NCBI RefSeq assembly: GCF_024172095.1
Contig: NZ_JAMZDX010000005.1
Coordinates: 1-64,000 of the forward strand
Direction: 5' to 3'
DNA from: Kitasatospora cinereorecta
Lineage (GTDB): Bacteria; Actinomycetota; Actinomycetes; Streptomycetales; Streptomycetaceae
DNA: 64,000 nucleotides
Shown: positions 42,570 to 50,767 of the stretch, piece by piece
Numbering within the stretch: position 1 is the stretch's first letter
How the letters are laid out: each line of letters opens with the position of its first letter
The notes under the pieces: model-generated
The model's database searches: none
The model's input: only the letters and a program-made list of their open reading frames with translations
What the model was told of the DNA's origin: nothing
Program-made: the position numbers and the translations under genes

Positions 42570-43436
42570 TCAGGACGAGGTCGGCGAGGGAGAGGCGGAG
42601 GTGGAGGTGGAGGCGGAGGTCGAGGGGCACGTCGACGGCGGGGCGGACGGGGAGGCCGTCGGGCCGAGGAAGCCGGCGTCGGTGAGCACCTTCTGCCCCG
42701 CCAGCGACTGGACCAGGGCGACGAACGCGCTCGCGCCCGCAGCATTCGGGGCGTGGGTGAGCGGGGCGATCGGGTACTTGTTGATCGCGCACGCCGATTC
42801 GGGGAAGGTGGCGCCCCCGACCTTGCCGCCCGCGCTCTTGACGTCGGTCCGGTAGACCAGCCCGGCGTCGGCCTCCTTGAGCTCGACCTTGGTGAGCGTG
42901 GCGGTGACGTCCTGCTCGTAACTGACGGGCGTCACCGTGACGTTGCCCGCCGCGAGCGCGGTCTGGGCGGCGGCGCCGCAGGGGACGGTCTTGGCACAGA
43001 GCACCACCTTGACCGAGGGGTTGGCGAGGTTCTGCACGGTGGTGACGTGCATGGGGTTGCCGGGCTGGACGGCGATCTCCAGCTGGTTGCTGACGAACAC
43101 GGTGGGAGTGCCGGCCGCGTCGCCCTTGTCGGTGACGGTCTTCATGGTGGCCGGACTGGCCGAGGCGAAGACGTCCGCCGGGGCGCCGTTGACAATGCTC
43201 GCGGCCAGGGTGTCACTGCCGCCGAAGTTGAAGACGACCTTGGTGCCGGGATGCGCATCCTCGAACATCTTGCCGAGCTGGGTGAAGGTGCCCTTCAGCG
43301 AGGCGGCGGCGAAGACGGTCACCGCACCGGTGACCGTCGGCGACGCGGACGCCGAGCCGGACGAGCTGCTCGACGAGCAGGCGCTGATCGCCAGCAGTGC
43401 GGCGGCGACGACGCCGGCAGTGGCGGAGCGGTACAC
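42570..43436 (-). CDS. modA: Molybdate ABC transporter substrate-binding lipoprotein
   Basis: A 288-residue lipoprotein. The GTG at 43436 (GGGAG eight bases upstream) gives a short basic signal peptide ending in the lipobox Leu-Ala-Ile-Ser-Ala-Cys, then a Ser-rich linker. The ModA fold is seen from Val-Phe-Ala-Ala-Ala-Ser-Leu-Lys near residue 40, Asn-Phe-Gly-Gly-Ser-Asp-Thr-Leu near 68 and Ala-Asp-Val-Phe-Ala-Ser-Ala near 85, all oxyanion-binding. It ends in an unusual 30-residue Ser/Thr/Pro tail. An upstream ATG (43475) is in frame but lacks an RBS and a good signal. No ModB or ModC is in the window. It likely serves the molybdenum hydroxylase downstream. Confidence 0.9.
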   Translation of the reverse strand: MYRSATAGVVAAALLAISACSSSSSSGSASASPTVTGAVTVFAAASLKGTFTQLGKMFEDAHPGTKVVFNFGGSDTLAASIVNGAPADVFASASPATMKTVTDKGDAAGTPTVFVSNQLEIAVQPGNPMHVTTVQNLANPSVKVVLCAKTVPCGAAAQTALAAGNVTVTPVSYEQDVTATLTKVELKEADAGLVYRTDVKSAGGKVGGATFPESACAINKYPIAPLTHAPNAAGASAFVALVQSLAGQKVLTDAGFLGPTASPSAPPSTCPSTSASTSTSASPSPTSS

Positions 43437-44266
43437 GATGGTCTCCCAGAGCCGTGGGGCGGTCCCCGCGAGCATAGAACAGCAGATACCAGGAGATATG
43501 GGACATTCGGCCGGTATTAGCCCGACCGGACGGCCCCGCAGCCTCGCAACTGCGAGGGATCAATCGGGAGCTCTTCCCGGCCGCCGCTCCGCCGCCATCG
43601 CCAACCACTCTTCCCCGACCGCCGGAAGCGGCACACGGGCCGTCCCCCTCCTCGCACATGGTCCCGCCCGGGCACCGGCCGACCCACGCCACGATCACCG
43701 ACCCCGAGGCGACCGCCACCAGTGGCGCCCGCTACCGGACGAAGTCCCGCCAGAAGGCGACGGTCGCCCGCGGGTTCCAGGTCTCCCGGTGCTCGCACCC
43801 GTCCTCGAACTCGTCGACGCCGACGCCGAGGCCGGGTTCCAGTGCAGCAGTCGGCCTGCCGCAGGCGCCGGGCCGTCTCGGCCCCGGGACGGGCCGCGTC
43901 GATGTCGATCACAGCGCGAGAGCAGCGGCCTATTCGCACCTCCGCGTTTCGGCCACGCCGTCGGAGCGGGCAAGCGCTCCGCCGGGTTTCCGAGGGTCGA
44001 ATCCATAAACAGTAAACGGCAATTGACGCCAATCCCGGAAGCGCGCACGCGCCCGCGCCGCGATCGGCGGACCCGATATTGCGCTCCGCCCGCCACACTT
44101 CCTGACCTGACGTCATCCTGTCAATGTGCGGCCGGAGTTCTTCCGGGCCGGAGCGGCGTAGCCGAACGGACACGGATCGGAGTCAATCAACGGTTCTGGA
44201 TCCGACCAGGCGGGACAGTGTTCACAGTTCAACCACACCGCCTCACACCGGCGCCCTCAACAACCA
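43437..44266. other. Gene-free 0.8-kb region upstream of the right biosynthetic block
   Basis: No intact gene is convincing here. The segment from about 43960 to 44300 has noticeably lower GC than its surroundings and may hold regulatory DNA, including a TGACGTCA palindrome at 44108-44115. The stretch 43732-43940 on the minus strand looks like decayed coding sequence. The other open frames cross each other and have poor codon bias. Confidence 0.6.
43732..43940 (-). pseudogene. Remnant of an unidentified gene (C-terminal end, frameshifted)
   Basis: On the minus strand one frame encodes a plausible C-terminus ending Trp-Asn-Pro-Arg-Ala-Thr-Val-Ala-Phe-Trp-Arg-Asp-Phe-Val-Arg and a TAG at 43732-43734. 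A second frame just upstream encodes Val-Ile-Asp-Ile-Asp-Ala-Ala-Arg-Pro-Gly-Ala-Glu. Reading both needs a frameshift near 43845. No start or RBS is visible. I do not recognise the family. This is a pattern-based call, and chance coding potential in GC-rich DNA cannot be excluded. Confidence 0.35.
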
Positions 44267-44295
44267 TTGTGGCGACACATGTTCGAAGGTAGAGT
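44267..44295 (+). promoter_or_regulatory. Candidate sigma-HrdB promoter for the right biosynthetic block
   Basis: TTGTGG (44267-44272) and TAGAGT (44290-44295) are separated by exactly 17 bases, the spacing and -10 form (TAGRRT) favoured by the main actinobacterial sigma factor. Transcription would start about 45 bases before the first gene (44349). The -35 box is weak, so an activator may be needed. Confidence 0.4.
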
Positions 44296-44348
44296 CCCGG
44301 TTCGCCGAGCACGGACAGGGCGCTCGCAAGCGCATTTTTGGGGCGGGC

Positions 44349-45887
44349 ATGTCAAAGCATCACGGCACCGAACCGGTCTCTTCCGACCTTCTTGACGCGT
44401 TCACGGAAATCGCCGATCGATTTCCCGAACGGCCGGCGATTGTCCACCGCGGACACGCCATCGCTTATCGCCGACTCAGGGAGTCGGCGAACGCCTTCGC
44501 GGCAGGGCTGGGCCCCAATCCCGGCGCGGTCGCCGTGCAGGCGACGCACACCCCGGAAACGGTGGTGGCACTGCTGGGCATCCTCATGGCCGGCGGCGTC
44601 TACTGCCCGGTCGATCCGCAATTCCCGACGGAGCGTCAACTGGCCATGGTGGCCGGAGCGGGCTGTCGGACGATGGCCGGTTCGGACCACGGGCTGACGG
44701 CCCGTCTGGGCCTGTTACCGGTACCGGACGACCGGGCGCCCGGCGGACGCGGACCACGCACCGTCGACCCGGACGATCCGGCCTACCTGCTGTTCACCTC
44801 CGGCTCCACCGGGCAGCCCAAGCCGGTGGTGACGCCGCGTCGGGCGATCTCCGCCACCGTCGCCTCGCTCCGCGAGCTGTTCGAACTCACCCCTGAGGAA
44901 CGGGTGTTGCAGTTCGCCTCGCTCAACTGGGACACCTGCTTCGAGGAGATCCTGCCGACGCTCACCACGGGCGCCGCCCTGGTCCTCGACGCCGAGGCGC
45001 ATTCCGGGTCGTTCCCCCGCTTCCTGCGGCTGGTCGAACGCGAGCGGATCACCGTCCTCGACCTGCCGACGGCCTTCTGGCACGAGCTGGTGCTGCACCT
45101 CGCCGAGGACTCGCTCGCCCTGCCGGACTGCGTCCGGCTGCTGGTGATCGGCGGCGAGGCGGCGAGCCCGGCCCGACTGGCGGACTGGAGCGCCCTGCCG
45201 ACCGGGCGGATCCGGCTGGTCAACACCTACGGCTGCACCGAGACCACGCTGATCACCCACGCCGTGGACCTGTCCGGTCCGCGGGCGGGCGCGCTCGGCC
45301 TCGCCTGGGACGGCAGCACCCGGGCACCGATCGGCCGGGCACTGCCGCACGTGGTCGAACGGATCAGCGAGGACGGCGAGTTGCTGATCGGCGGACCGGC
45401 GCTGGCGCTCGGCTACCGCGGTCTGCCCGAGGCCACCGCGGCCCGCTTCGCCCCGGTCGACGGCGAGCGCTGCTTCCGTACCGGCGACCGGGTGAGCCGG
45501 CGGCCGGACGGCGTGCTCGACCACCGCGGCCGGCTCGACCACGAGATCAAGGTCCGCGGCATCCGGGTGGACCCGGCCGAGGTCGAGGCCCACATCGCGG
45601 GCCACCCCGAGGTCGGCGCGGTCGCGGTGGCGGGCACCACCCTGGCCGGCCGCTGCGCGCTGGTCGCCTACGTGGTGCCGCGCACCCCGCAGACGGTCGG
45701 GGCGCTGGACCGGGAGGTCCTGTCGTACCTGCGCGGCCGGGTGCCGGGCCACCTGGTGCCCAGCCGGATCACCGTCGTCCCCGAGCTCGTGCACACCGCG
45801 AGCGGAAAAGTCGACCGCGCGGGCTCGCACCAGCGGCACGCGCCCCGCGGTCAGGTAACCGAACAGGTCAAAGGAGACCCTCGATGA
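44349..45887 (+). CDS. Stand-alone amino-acid adenylation enzyme, acidic pocket (lysine/beta-lysine candidate)
   Basis: A 512-residue A enzyme with A3 FTSGSTGQPKP near 145, A5 Asn-Thr-Tyr-Gly-Cys-Thr-Glu near 300, a shortened A7 region, A8 with Ile-Lys-Val-Arg-Gly-Ile-Arg near 395 and A10 Ala-Ser-Gly-Lys-Val-Asp-Arg. By manual alignment the pocket reads D-T-E-D-V-G-T-L-I-K; Glu239 and Asp278 are what a cationic substrate would need. The start ATG 44349 is chosen from alignment to A-domain N-termini. A TTA leucine codon at 44715-44717 puts the gene under bldA tRNA in streptomycetes. It ends in ATGA overlap with a PCP gene, which is its obvious acceptor. It leads a block that also encodes a lysine 2,3-aminomutase. 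Confidence 0.9.
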   Translation: MSKHHGTEPVSSDLLDAFTEIADRFPERPAIVHRGHAIAYRRLRESANAFAAGLGPNPGAVAVQATHTPETVVALLGILMAGGVYCPVDPQFPTERQLAMVAGAGCRTMAGSDHGLTARLGLLPVPDDRAPGGRGPRTVDPDDPAYLLFTSGSTGQPKPVVTPRRAISATVASLRELFELTPEERVLQFASLNWDTCFEEILPTLTTGAALVLDAEAHSGSFPRFLRLVERERITVLDLPTAFWHELVLHLAEDSLALPDCVRLLVIGGEAASPARLADWSALPTGRIRLVNTYGCTETTLITHAVDLSGPRAGALGLAWDGSTRAPIGRALPHVVERISEDGELLIGGPALALGYRGLPEATAARFAPVDGERCFRTGDRVSRRPDGVLDHRGRLDHEIKVRGIRVDPAEVEAHIAGHPEVGAVAVAGTTLAGRCALVAYVVPRTPQTVGALDREVLSYLRGRVPGHLVPSRITVVPELVHTASGKVDRAGSHQRHAPRGQVTEQVKGDPR

Positions 45888-46177
45888 GCGTTGACACCAC
45901 CGCCTCCGCCGCCCCCGGCGGCGCGCCCGCCGGCCTCGGAGCCCGCACCGGTTCCGCCGCCGACGTCGACGGCGTGGTGGCGATCTTCCGTCGCGTACTG
46001 GAGACCCCGGACGTGGCGGCGGACGCGGACTTCTTCCTGCTCGGCGGCGACTCGCTGATCGCGACCCGGGTGCTGAGCGCGATCGCCCGCGGCTACGGCG
46101 TGGAGCTGGCGTTCGAGGACTTCGTGCTCGCCCCCACCCCCGAGGGCCTCGCCGAGCTGATCGCGGCCGCCCGGTGA
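45884..46177 (+). CDS. Stand-alone peptidyl carrier protein
   Basis: A 97-residue carrier protein with a flexible Ala/Gly/Pro-rich N-terminus of about 25 residues and the 4'-phosphopantetheine Ser in Gly-Gly-Asp-Ser-Leu near residue 56. It overlaps the preceding A gene (ATGA) and the following amine oxidase gene (GTGA), so the three are translationally linked. The simplest reading is that the A enzyme loads its amino acid here and the oxidase or another enzyme works on the tethered residue. The stand-alone A-PCP pair parallels beta-lysine loading in tuberactinomycin-type pathways, from general knowledge. Confidence 0.93.
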   Translation: MSVDTTASAAPGGAPAGLGARTGSAADVDGVVAIFRRVLETPDVAADADFFLLGGDSLIATRVLSAIARGYGVELAFEDFVLAPTPEGLAELIAAAR

Positions 46178-47544
46178 CCGCGCCCGTGGCCGGCGGCGCG
46201 GATGCCGCCGCTCCGGGCGGTGTCACCAGCGCGGTGGTGGTCGGCGCGGGCTTGGCCGGCCTGACCGCCGCGAGCGGCCTGGCCGAGCGCGGGGTCGAGG
46301 TCACCGTGCTGGAGGCCCGCGAGCGGGTCGGCGGCCGCACCCACGGCCTGCGGGTCTCGCCCACCGGCTGGGTGGACGCGGGCGCCGCGTACCTGGGCGA
46401 CCGCCACACCGAACTGCTGGCCTTGATGGCCGAGTTGGACCTCAAGACCACTCCCACCACGATGCTCGGCGCCAGCCGCTTCGCGCTCGGCGCCGAACAC
46501 GCCACCCGGGACGGCCGCTTCCCGCCGCTGAACGCGGTGGCGCTCGGCGACATGTTCGAGCTGCTGGCCGAACTCACCGACGCCGTACGGCCCGAGGCGC
46601 CCTGGCTGACCCCGGACGCCGAACGGCTGGACACCACCACCGCGGCCGAGTGGGCCGAGCAGAACCTCACCCACCCGGACGCCCGGCTGTTCTTCCCGCT
46701 CTTCCTGGGCGAGATGATGGCCGCCGACCCGGCCGACGTGTCGGTCCTGCACATGGCCTTCTACCTGCGCTCCGGTGGCGGGATCCGCTACCTCAACGCC
46801 TTCGAGGGCGGCGCGCAGCAGGACCGGATCGCCGGCGGCGCCCACCAGGCGTGCGAGCGGCTGGCCGCACGCCTCGGCGACCGGGTGCGGCTCGGCGAGC
46901 CGGCCGTGGCGGTGCACCAGGACGGGGCCGGCGTCACCGTCCGCACCGCGCTCGGCGAGCACCGCGCGGACGTCGCGGTGATCGCCCTGCCCCCGCTGCT
47001 GGCCCAGGCCCTGGAGTACGCACCGGCCCTGCCGGCGCCCCGCGCGGGGAGGCGCACCGCCCGCGGCTGCGCGGTCAAGGTGAACCTGGTCTACCCCGAG
47101 CCCCTCTGGCGCCGGCACGGGCTGTCCGGCTGGTCGGTGAACGCCGAGGGCCCGCTGCTGTCCACGGTGGACGACTCGCCGTCGGACGACGGGGTCGGTG
47201 TGCTGACCGGCTTCGTCACCGGCGCCGAGGCCCACCGGTACGCCGCGCTCGACCCGGAGCAGCAGCGCACCGCCGCGGTCGAGCAGGCCGCCCGGCTGTT
47301 CCCGATGCTGCCCGCGCCGATCGCCTTCCACGTCACCGACTGGGTCAACGACCCGTACAGCCAGGGCTGTTACGCCGCCCTGTTCGGGCCCGGCGACTGG
47401 CTGCGGCACGGCCCGTCGCTGACCGCCCCGCACGGCCGGGTGCACTGGGCCGGCACCGAGACCAGCACCGCGTTCTTCGGGCTGATGGAGGGCGCGATCC
47501 GCTCCGGCGACCGGGTGGTCGCCGAGATCCTCGGCCGCCCGTAG
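46174..47544 (+). CDS. Flavin-dependent amine oxidase
   Basis: A 456-residue FAD enzyme of the monoamine/polyamine/L-amino-acid oxidase family. The dinucleotide-binding Gly-Ala-Gly-Leu-Ala-Gly motif is near residue 22, followed by Leu-Glu-Ala-Arg-Glu-Arg-Val-Gly-Gly-Arg, the typical Rossmann extension. The C-terminal FAD motif is Trp-Ala-Gly-Thr-Glu-Thr near 430. No signal peptide, so it acts in the cytoplasm. It probably oxidises an amine or the alpha-carbon of an amino acid made in this block, perhaps while tethered to the PCP; imine formation could allow cyclisation. Substrate is unknown. Confidence 0.88.
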   Translation: MTAPVAGGADAAAPGGVTSAVVVGAGLAGLTAASGLAERGVEVTVLEARERVGGRTHGLRVSPTGWVDAGAAYLGDRHTELLALMAELDLKTTPTTMLGASRFALGAEHATRDGRFPPLNAVALGDMFELLAELTDAVRPEAPWLTPDAERLDTTTAAEWAEQNLTHPDARLFFPLFLGEMMAADPADVSVLHMAFYLRSGGGIRYLNAFEGGAQQDRIAGGAHQACERLAARLGDRVRLGEPAVAVHQDGAGVTVRTALGEHRADVAVIALPPLLAQALEYAPALPAPRAGRRTARGCAVKVNLVYPEPLWRRHGLSGWSVNAEGPLLSTVDDSPSDDGVGVLTGFVTGAEAHRYAALDPEQQRTAAVEQAARLFPMLPAPIAFHVTDWVNDPYSQGCYAALFGPGDWLRHGPSLTAPHGRVHWAGTETSTAFFGLMEGAIRSGDRVVAEILGRP

Positions 47545-47593
47545 CACCCGCCCGTCGCACCGCCCCGACCTTCCCCGACACCACAGAGCCGGC

Positions 47594-47616
47594 CCCGGGT
47601 CCCACGAGGACCCGGG
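47594..47616 (+). terminator. 9-bp perfect hairpin between amine oxidase and ligase genes
   Basis: CCCGGGTCC (47594-47602) and GGACCCGGG (47608-47616) flank a CACGA loop in the only sizeable gap (99 bp) inside the right block. It may attenuate transcription or split the block into two units. Confidence 0.45.
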
Positions 47617-47643
47617 TCGGCCGACCCTTCCCGGGAGACCGCC

Positions 47644-49344
47644 ATGAGCGACCAGAGTTCCATCGCACCACTCTCCGCCCGGCAGCAGCTGATGACCGAA
47701 CCCACCCTCGGCGCCGGCAACTTCCTGGACCACGCCATCGCGGTCAACCCCAACCGCTCGGTCCCGTACGCCTTCAGCCACTCCACCGACCACCGCGGCC
47801 GGGTGGTGCTGCGCGGCCACAGCCTGCTCGACCTGGCCGCGCTGCGCGACCGCTACGCCCGCTGGTACCACGCCAACGGCGTGCGCGCCGGCGACCCGGT
47901 CGGCGTGGTGGTGGCCGAGGGCCTGGAGCCGCTGCTGCACTTCCTCGCGCTCAGCGCGCTGGGCGCCGTCCCGGCCCTGATCAACGACGCCATGCGGCAC
48001 GACGTGATGGTCCGCTACCTCAACCACGTCGGCGTGGTCGGCGTGGTGGCCGACGACCCCACCCGGCTGGCCGCGGCGTACCGGGAGGACCCGCAGCGCC
48101 GCCCGCGGTTCGTCGCCATGACGGCCGAGATCCAGGCCTTCGACGCCGAGTCGGCGCCGCTGCCCGAGGTGTACCCGTACCGGCACGAGGCCGAGGACGT
48201 GGTGGCGCTGATCCACTCCTCGGGTACCACCGGCACCCCGAAGTCCACCATGCTGGCGCACCGCCAGTTCTGGGACGGCAAGCAGCCGCGGATGGTGCGC
48301 TTCCCGGCGGAGCCGACCGACCGGCTGATGTCGCTGATGCCGCACACCCACGCGGGCGGCCTCAGCTACTTCCTCACCGCGACCCTGCTCGGCCTGCCGA
48401 CCGTGGTGATGGGCGACTGGCGGCGCTCGGTGGTGGAGCCGGTGATGGAGGCCTTCCGGCCGACCATGGTCGCCTCGTTCCCGCGTACCTTCGTGGAGCT
48501 GGCCACCGGCGAGCTGCCGGTCGAGGGCGCGGCCAAGGTGCACTCCTGGTTCAACACCGGCGACAGCGCCCACTACGGGCACATCCGCCGGCTGGTGACG
48601 CTCGGCGAGCGGCCGGCCGGGCTGATCAAGCCCTGGCTGCTGCCGCAGGAGAGGGCCGAGCAGCCCGCGCTGCCCGGTTCGCAGTTCATCGACGGCCTGG
48701 GCTCCTCCGAGATGGGCATGGCCCTGTTCGGCCAGGTCACCACCCCGGAGTCGGTGCGCAACGACCGCTGCGTCGGCAAGCCGCTCGAGGTGGTCACCAG
48801 GGCCGCGGTGCTGGACGGCGACGGCGCCGAGGTGCCGGACGGCACGGTCGGCATGCTGGCGATCGTCAGCCCGTCCCGTACGCCCGGCTACTGGAACAAC
48901 GCCAAGCTCACCGAGACCTTCGAGCTGGCCGGCTACTGGCTGACCGGGGACGTGGCCCGGCGCGACGCCGAGGGCAACTTCTACCACCTGGACCGCACAG
49001 TGGACGTCATCGACACCGTCGACGGCCCGGTCTACAGCCTGCCGGTCGAGGAGGTGCTGCTCGCCGACTGCGCGGACCTGGTCCAGGACTGCTCGGTGAT
49101 CGGTGTGTCCGGCGACGGGGGCCAGCGGCCGATCGCCGTGGTCCGGCTGCAGGAGGGCGCCGCGGACTGCTCCGCCGAGGACGTCCGGGAGGCGGCCAAC
49201 AAGGCGCTGGCCGAGGCCGGCCTGGCCGCCCTCGCGGCGGTGAGCATCGCCCGGACCCCCGCGGAGTTCCCGCTCGGTCCGACCGGCAAGGTGCTCAAGC
49301 GCGAGCTGCGGACCCGCTTCGCCACCCTCTTCACCGGTCAGTAG
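47644..49344 (+). CDS. Acyl-AMP ligase / acyl-CoA synthetase (ANL superfamily)
   Basis: A 566-residue adenylate-forming enzyme. The P-loop is Ser-Ser-Gly-Thr-Thr-Gly-Thr-Pro-Lys near residue 194, the A5-like motif is Gly-Leu-Gly-Ser-Ser-Glu-Met near 354, and the catalytic lysine lies in Pro-Thr-Gly-Lys-Val-Leu-Lys near 550. It has the ligase layout and not an NRPS A-domain pocket (no Phe-Asp motif), so the substrate is probably a carboxylic acid other than an amino acid. It could make an acyl-AMP or acyl-thioester used for amide formation with the amine products of this block. The ATG follows GGGAG. Substrate unknown. Confidence 0.85.
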   Translation: MSDQSSIAPLSARQQLMTEPTLGAGNFLDHAIAVNPNRSVPYAFSHSTDHRGRVVLRGHSLLDLAALRDRYARWYHANGVRAGDPVGVVVAEGLEPLLHFLALSALGAVPALINDAMRHDVMVRYLNHVGVVGVVADDPTRLAAAYREDPQRRPRFVAMTAEIQAFDAESAPLPEVYPYRHEAEDVVALIHSSGTTGTPKSTMLAHRQFWDGKQPRMVRFPAEPTDRLMSLMPHTHAGGLSYFLTATLLGLPTVVMGDWRRSVVEPVMEAFRPTMVASFPRTFVELATGELPVEGAAKVHSWFNTGDSAHYGHIRRLVTLGERPAGLIKPWLLPQERAEQPALPGSQFIDGLGSSEMGMALFGQVTTPESVRNDRCVGKPLEVVTRAAVLDGDGAEVPDGTVGMLAIVSPSRTPGYWNNAKLTETFELAGYWLTGDVARRDAEGNFYHLDRTVDVIDTVDGPVYSLPVEEVLLADCADLVQDCSVIGVSGDGGQRPIAVVRLQEGAADCSAEDVREAANKALAEAGLAALAAVSIARTPAEFPLGPTGKVLKRELRTRFATLFTGQ

Positions 49345-49350
49345 CACCCG

Positions 49351-50745
49351 ATGGACCCTCACCTGATCCGGCAGCCGTACCAGTACGTACGGATCCCCCT
49401 GGCCGAGCCGGACTGGCGCCGGCTGCCGGGCTGGCGCGACGTCACCGCGGAGCAGTGGCGGGACGCCCAGTGGCAGCGGGCGCACTGCGTGAAGAACGCC
49501 CGGCAGCTGCGGGCGGTGGTCGGCGATCTGCTCACCGACCGCTTCTACCAGGAACTCGCCGCCGACCGGGAGCAGTTCGCGACCATGTCGGTGCTGCTGC
49601 CGCCGCAGATGCTGAACACCATGGCACCGGACGCCCCGGGCGACCCGGAGGGCTTCACCGAGGCGTTCCTGGCCGACCCGGTCCGGCGGTACATGCTGCC
49701 GGTCCGCGCCGACCGGCACCCGCACTGGCCGAGCCACCCGCTGGCGCAGCGCGACTCGCTGCACGAGGCCGAGATGTGGGTGGTGGAGGGGCTCACCCAC
49801 CGCTACCCCACCAAGGTGCTCGCCGAGCTGGTCGCCACCTGCCCGCAGTACTGCGGGCACTGCACCCGGATGGACCTGGTCGGCAACTCCACGCCCCAGG
49901 TGGTCAAGTCGAAGCTGGTGCTGCGGCCGGCCGACCGGCAGGAGCAGATGCTCGACTACCTCAAGCGCACGCCCGGCGTGCGCGACGTGGTGGTCTCCGG
50001 CGGCGACCTGGCGAACGTGCCGTGGCCGCAGCTGGAGTCCTTCCTGCTGCGGCTGCTGGAGCTGGGCTCGGTCCGCGACATCCGGCTGGCCAGCAAGGCG
50101 GTGGTCGGCCTGCCGCAGCACTGGCTGCAGCCGCGGGTGCTGGAGGGGATGGCCCGGGTGGCGCGGCTCGCCGCCCGCCGCTCGGTCAACCTGGCCGTGC
50201 ACACCCACGCCAACCACGTGCAGTCGGTCACCCCGCTGGTCGCCGAGGCGGCCCGGGCGCTGCTGGACGCGGGGGTGCGGGACGTGCGCAACCAGGGCGT
50301 GCTGATGCGCGGGGTCAACGCCACCCCCGAGGACCTGCTCGACCTGTGCTTCGCCCTCCAGGGCGAGGCGAACATCCTGCCGTACTACTTCTACCTCTGC
50401 GACATGATCCCCAACGCCGAGCACTGGCGCACGCCGCTGCACGAGGCGCAGCGGCTCCAGGAGGCGATCATGGGCTACCTGCCCGGCTACGCCACCCCGC
50501 GGATCGTCTGCGACGTGCCGCACGTCGGCAAGCGCTGGGTGCACCAGGCGGTGGCCTACGACCGCGAACGCGGCATCTCGTACTGGACCAAGAACTACCG
50601 CACCGAGCCGGAGGCGCGCGCCTGCGACCCGGCCGGCCCCGACGCGGCGCTGGAGCGGCGCCACCCGTACTTCGACCCGGTGGACACCCTCCCGGAGCCC
50701 GGCCGCCAGTGGTGGTCCGAGCAGCCCGGCGGGCCGTGCTCCTGA
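49351..50745 (+). CDS. Lysine 2,3-aminomutase-like radical SAM enzyme (KamA family)
   Basis: A 464-residue radical SAM/PLP enzyme. The [4Fe-4S] cysteines are Cys164, Cys168 and Cys171 in Cys-Pro-Gln-Tyr-Cys-Gly-His-Cys, the family's CxxxCxxC. The putative PLP lysine is Lys394. Asp351 and Asp388, 37 residues apart, match the positions (Asp293/Asp330 in the clostridial enzyme) known to bind lysine's side-chain amine and replaced in glutamate aminomutases. The Gly-rich loop before the PLP Lys is altered (His-Val-Gly) and one residue shorter, so fine specificity may differ. It would convert L-lysine to beta-lysine; another basic amino acid such as arginine is possible. It starts six bases after the ligase stop. 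Confidence 0.85.
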   Translation: MDPHLIRQPYQYVRIPLAEPDWRRLPGWRDVTAEQWRDAQWQRAHCVKNARQLRAVVGDLLTDRFYQELAADREQFATMSVLLPPQMLNTMAPDAPGDPEGFTEAFLADPVRRYMLPVRADRHPHWPSHPLAQRDSLHEAEMWVVEGLTHRYPTKVLAELVATCPQYCGHCTRMDLVGNSTPQVVKSKLVLRPADRQEQMLDYLKRTPGVRDVVVSGGDLANVPWPQLESFLLRLLELGSVRDIRLASKAVVGLPQHWLQPRVLEGMARVARLAARRSVNLAVHTHANHVQSVTPLVAEAARALLDAGVRDVRNQGVLMRGVNATPEDLLDLCFALQGEANILPYYFYLCDMIPNAEHWRTPLHEAQRLQEAIMGYLPGYATPRIVCDVPHVGKRWVHQAVAYDRERGISYWTKNYRTEPEARACDPAGPDAALERRHPYFDPVDTLPEPGRQWWSEQPGGPCS

Positions 50746-50767
50746 ACCGACCCTCGTGAGGACTGCA

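Noticed and set aside
41558..42745. Longer FAD-subunit start at 42745
   Set aside because: The extra 122 residues are Pro/Arg-rich low complexity, cross the end of modA and do not resemble any CoxM N-terminus.
10529..44118. Shared TGACGTCATCC at 10529 and 44108 as a common regulatory box for both blocks
   Set aside because: An 11-base match between two sites in 64 kb of biased sequence is expected by chance, and the first copy overlaps the NRPS start region.
43517..44173. Minus-strand 218-codon ORF in the gap before the right block
   Set aside because: Arg/Gly-rich with poor codon bias; only part of it overlaps the plausible remnant and in a different frame for most of its length.
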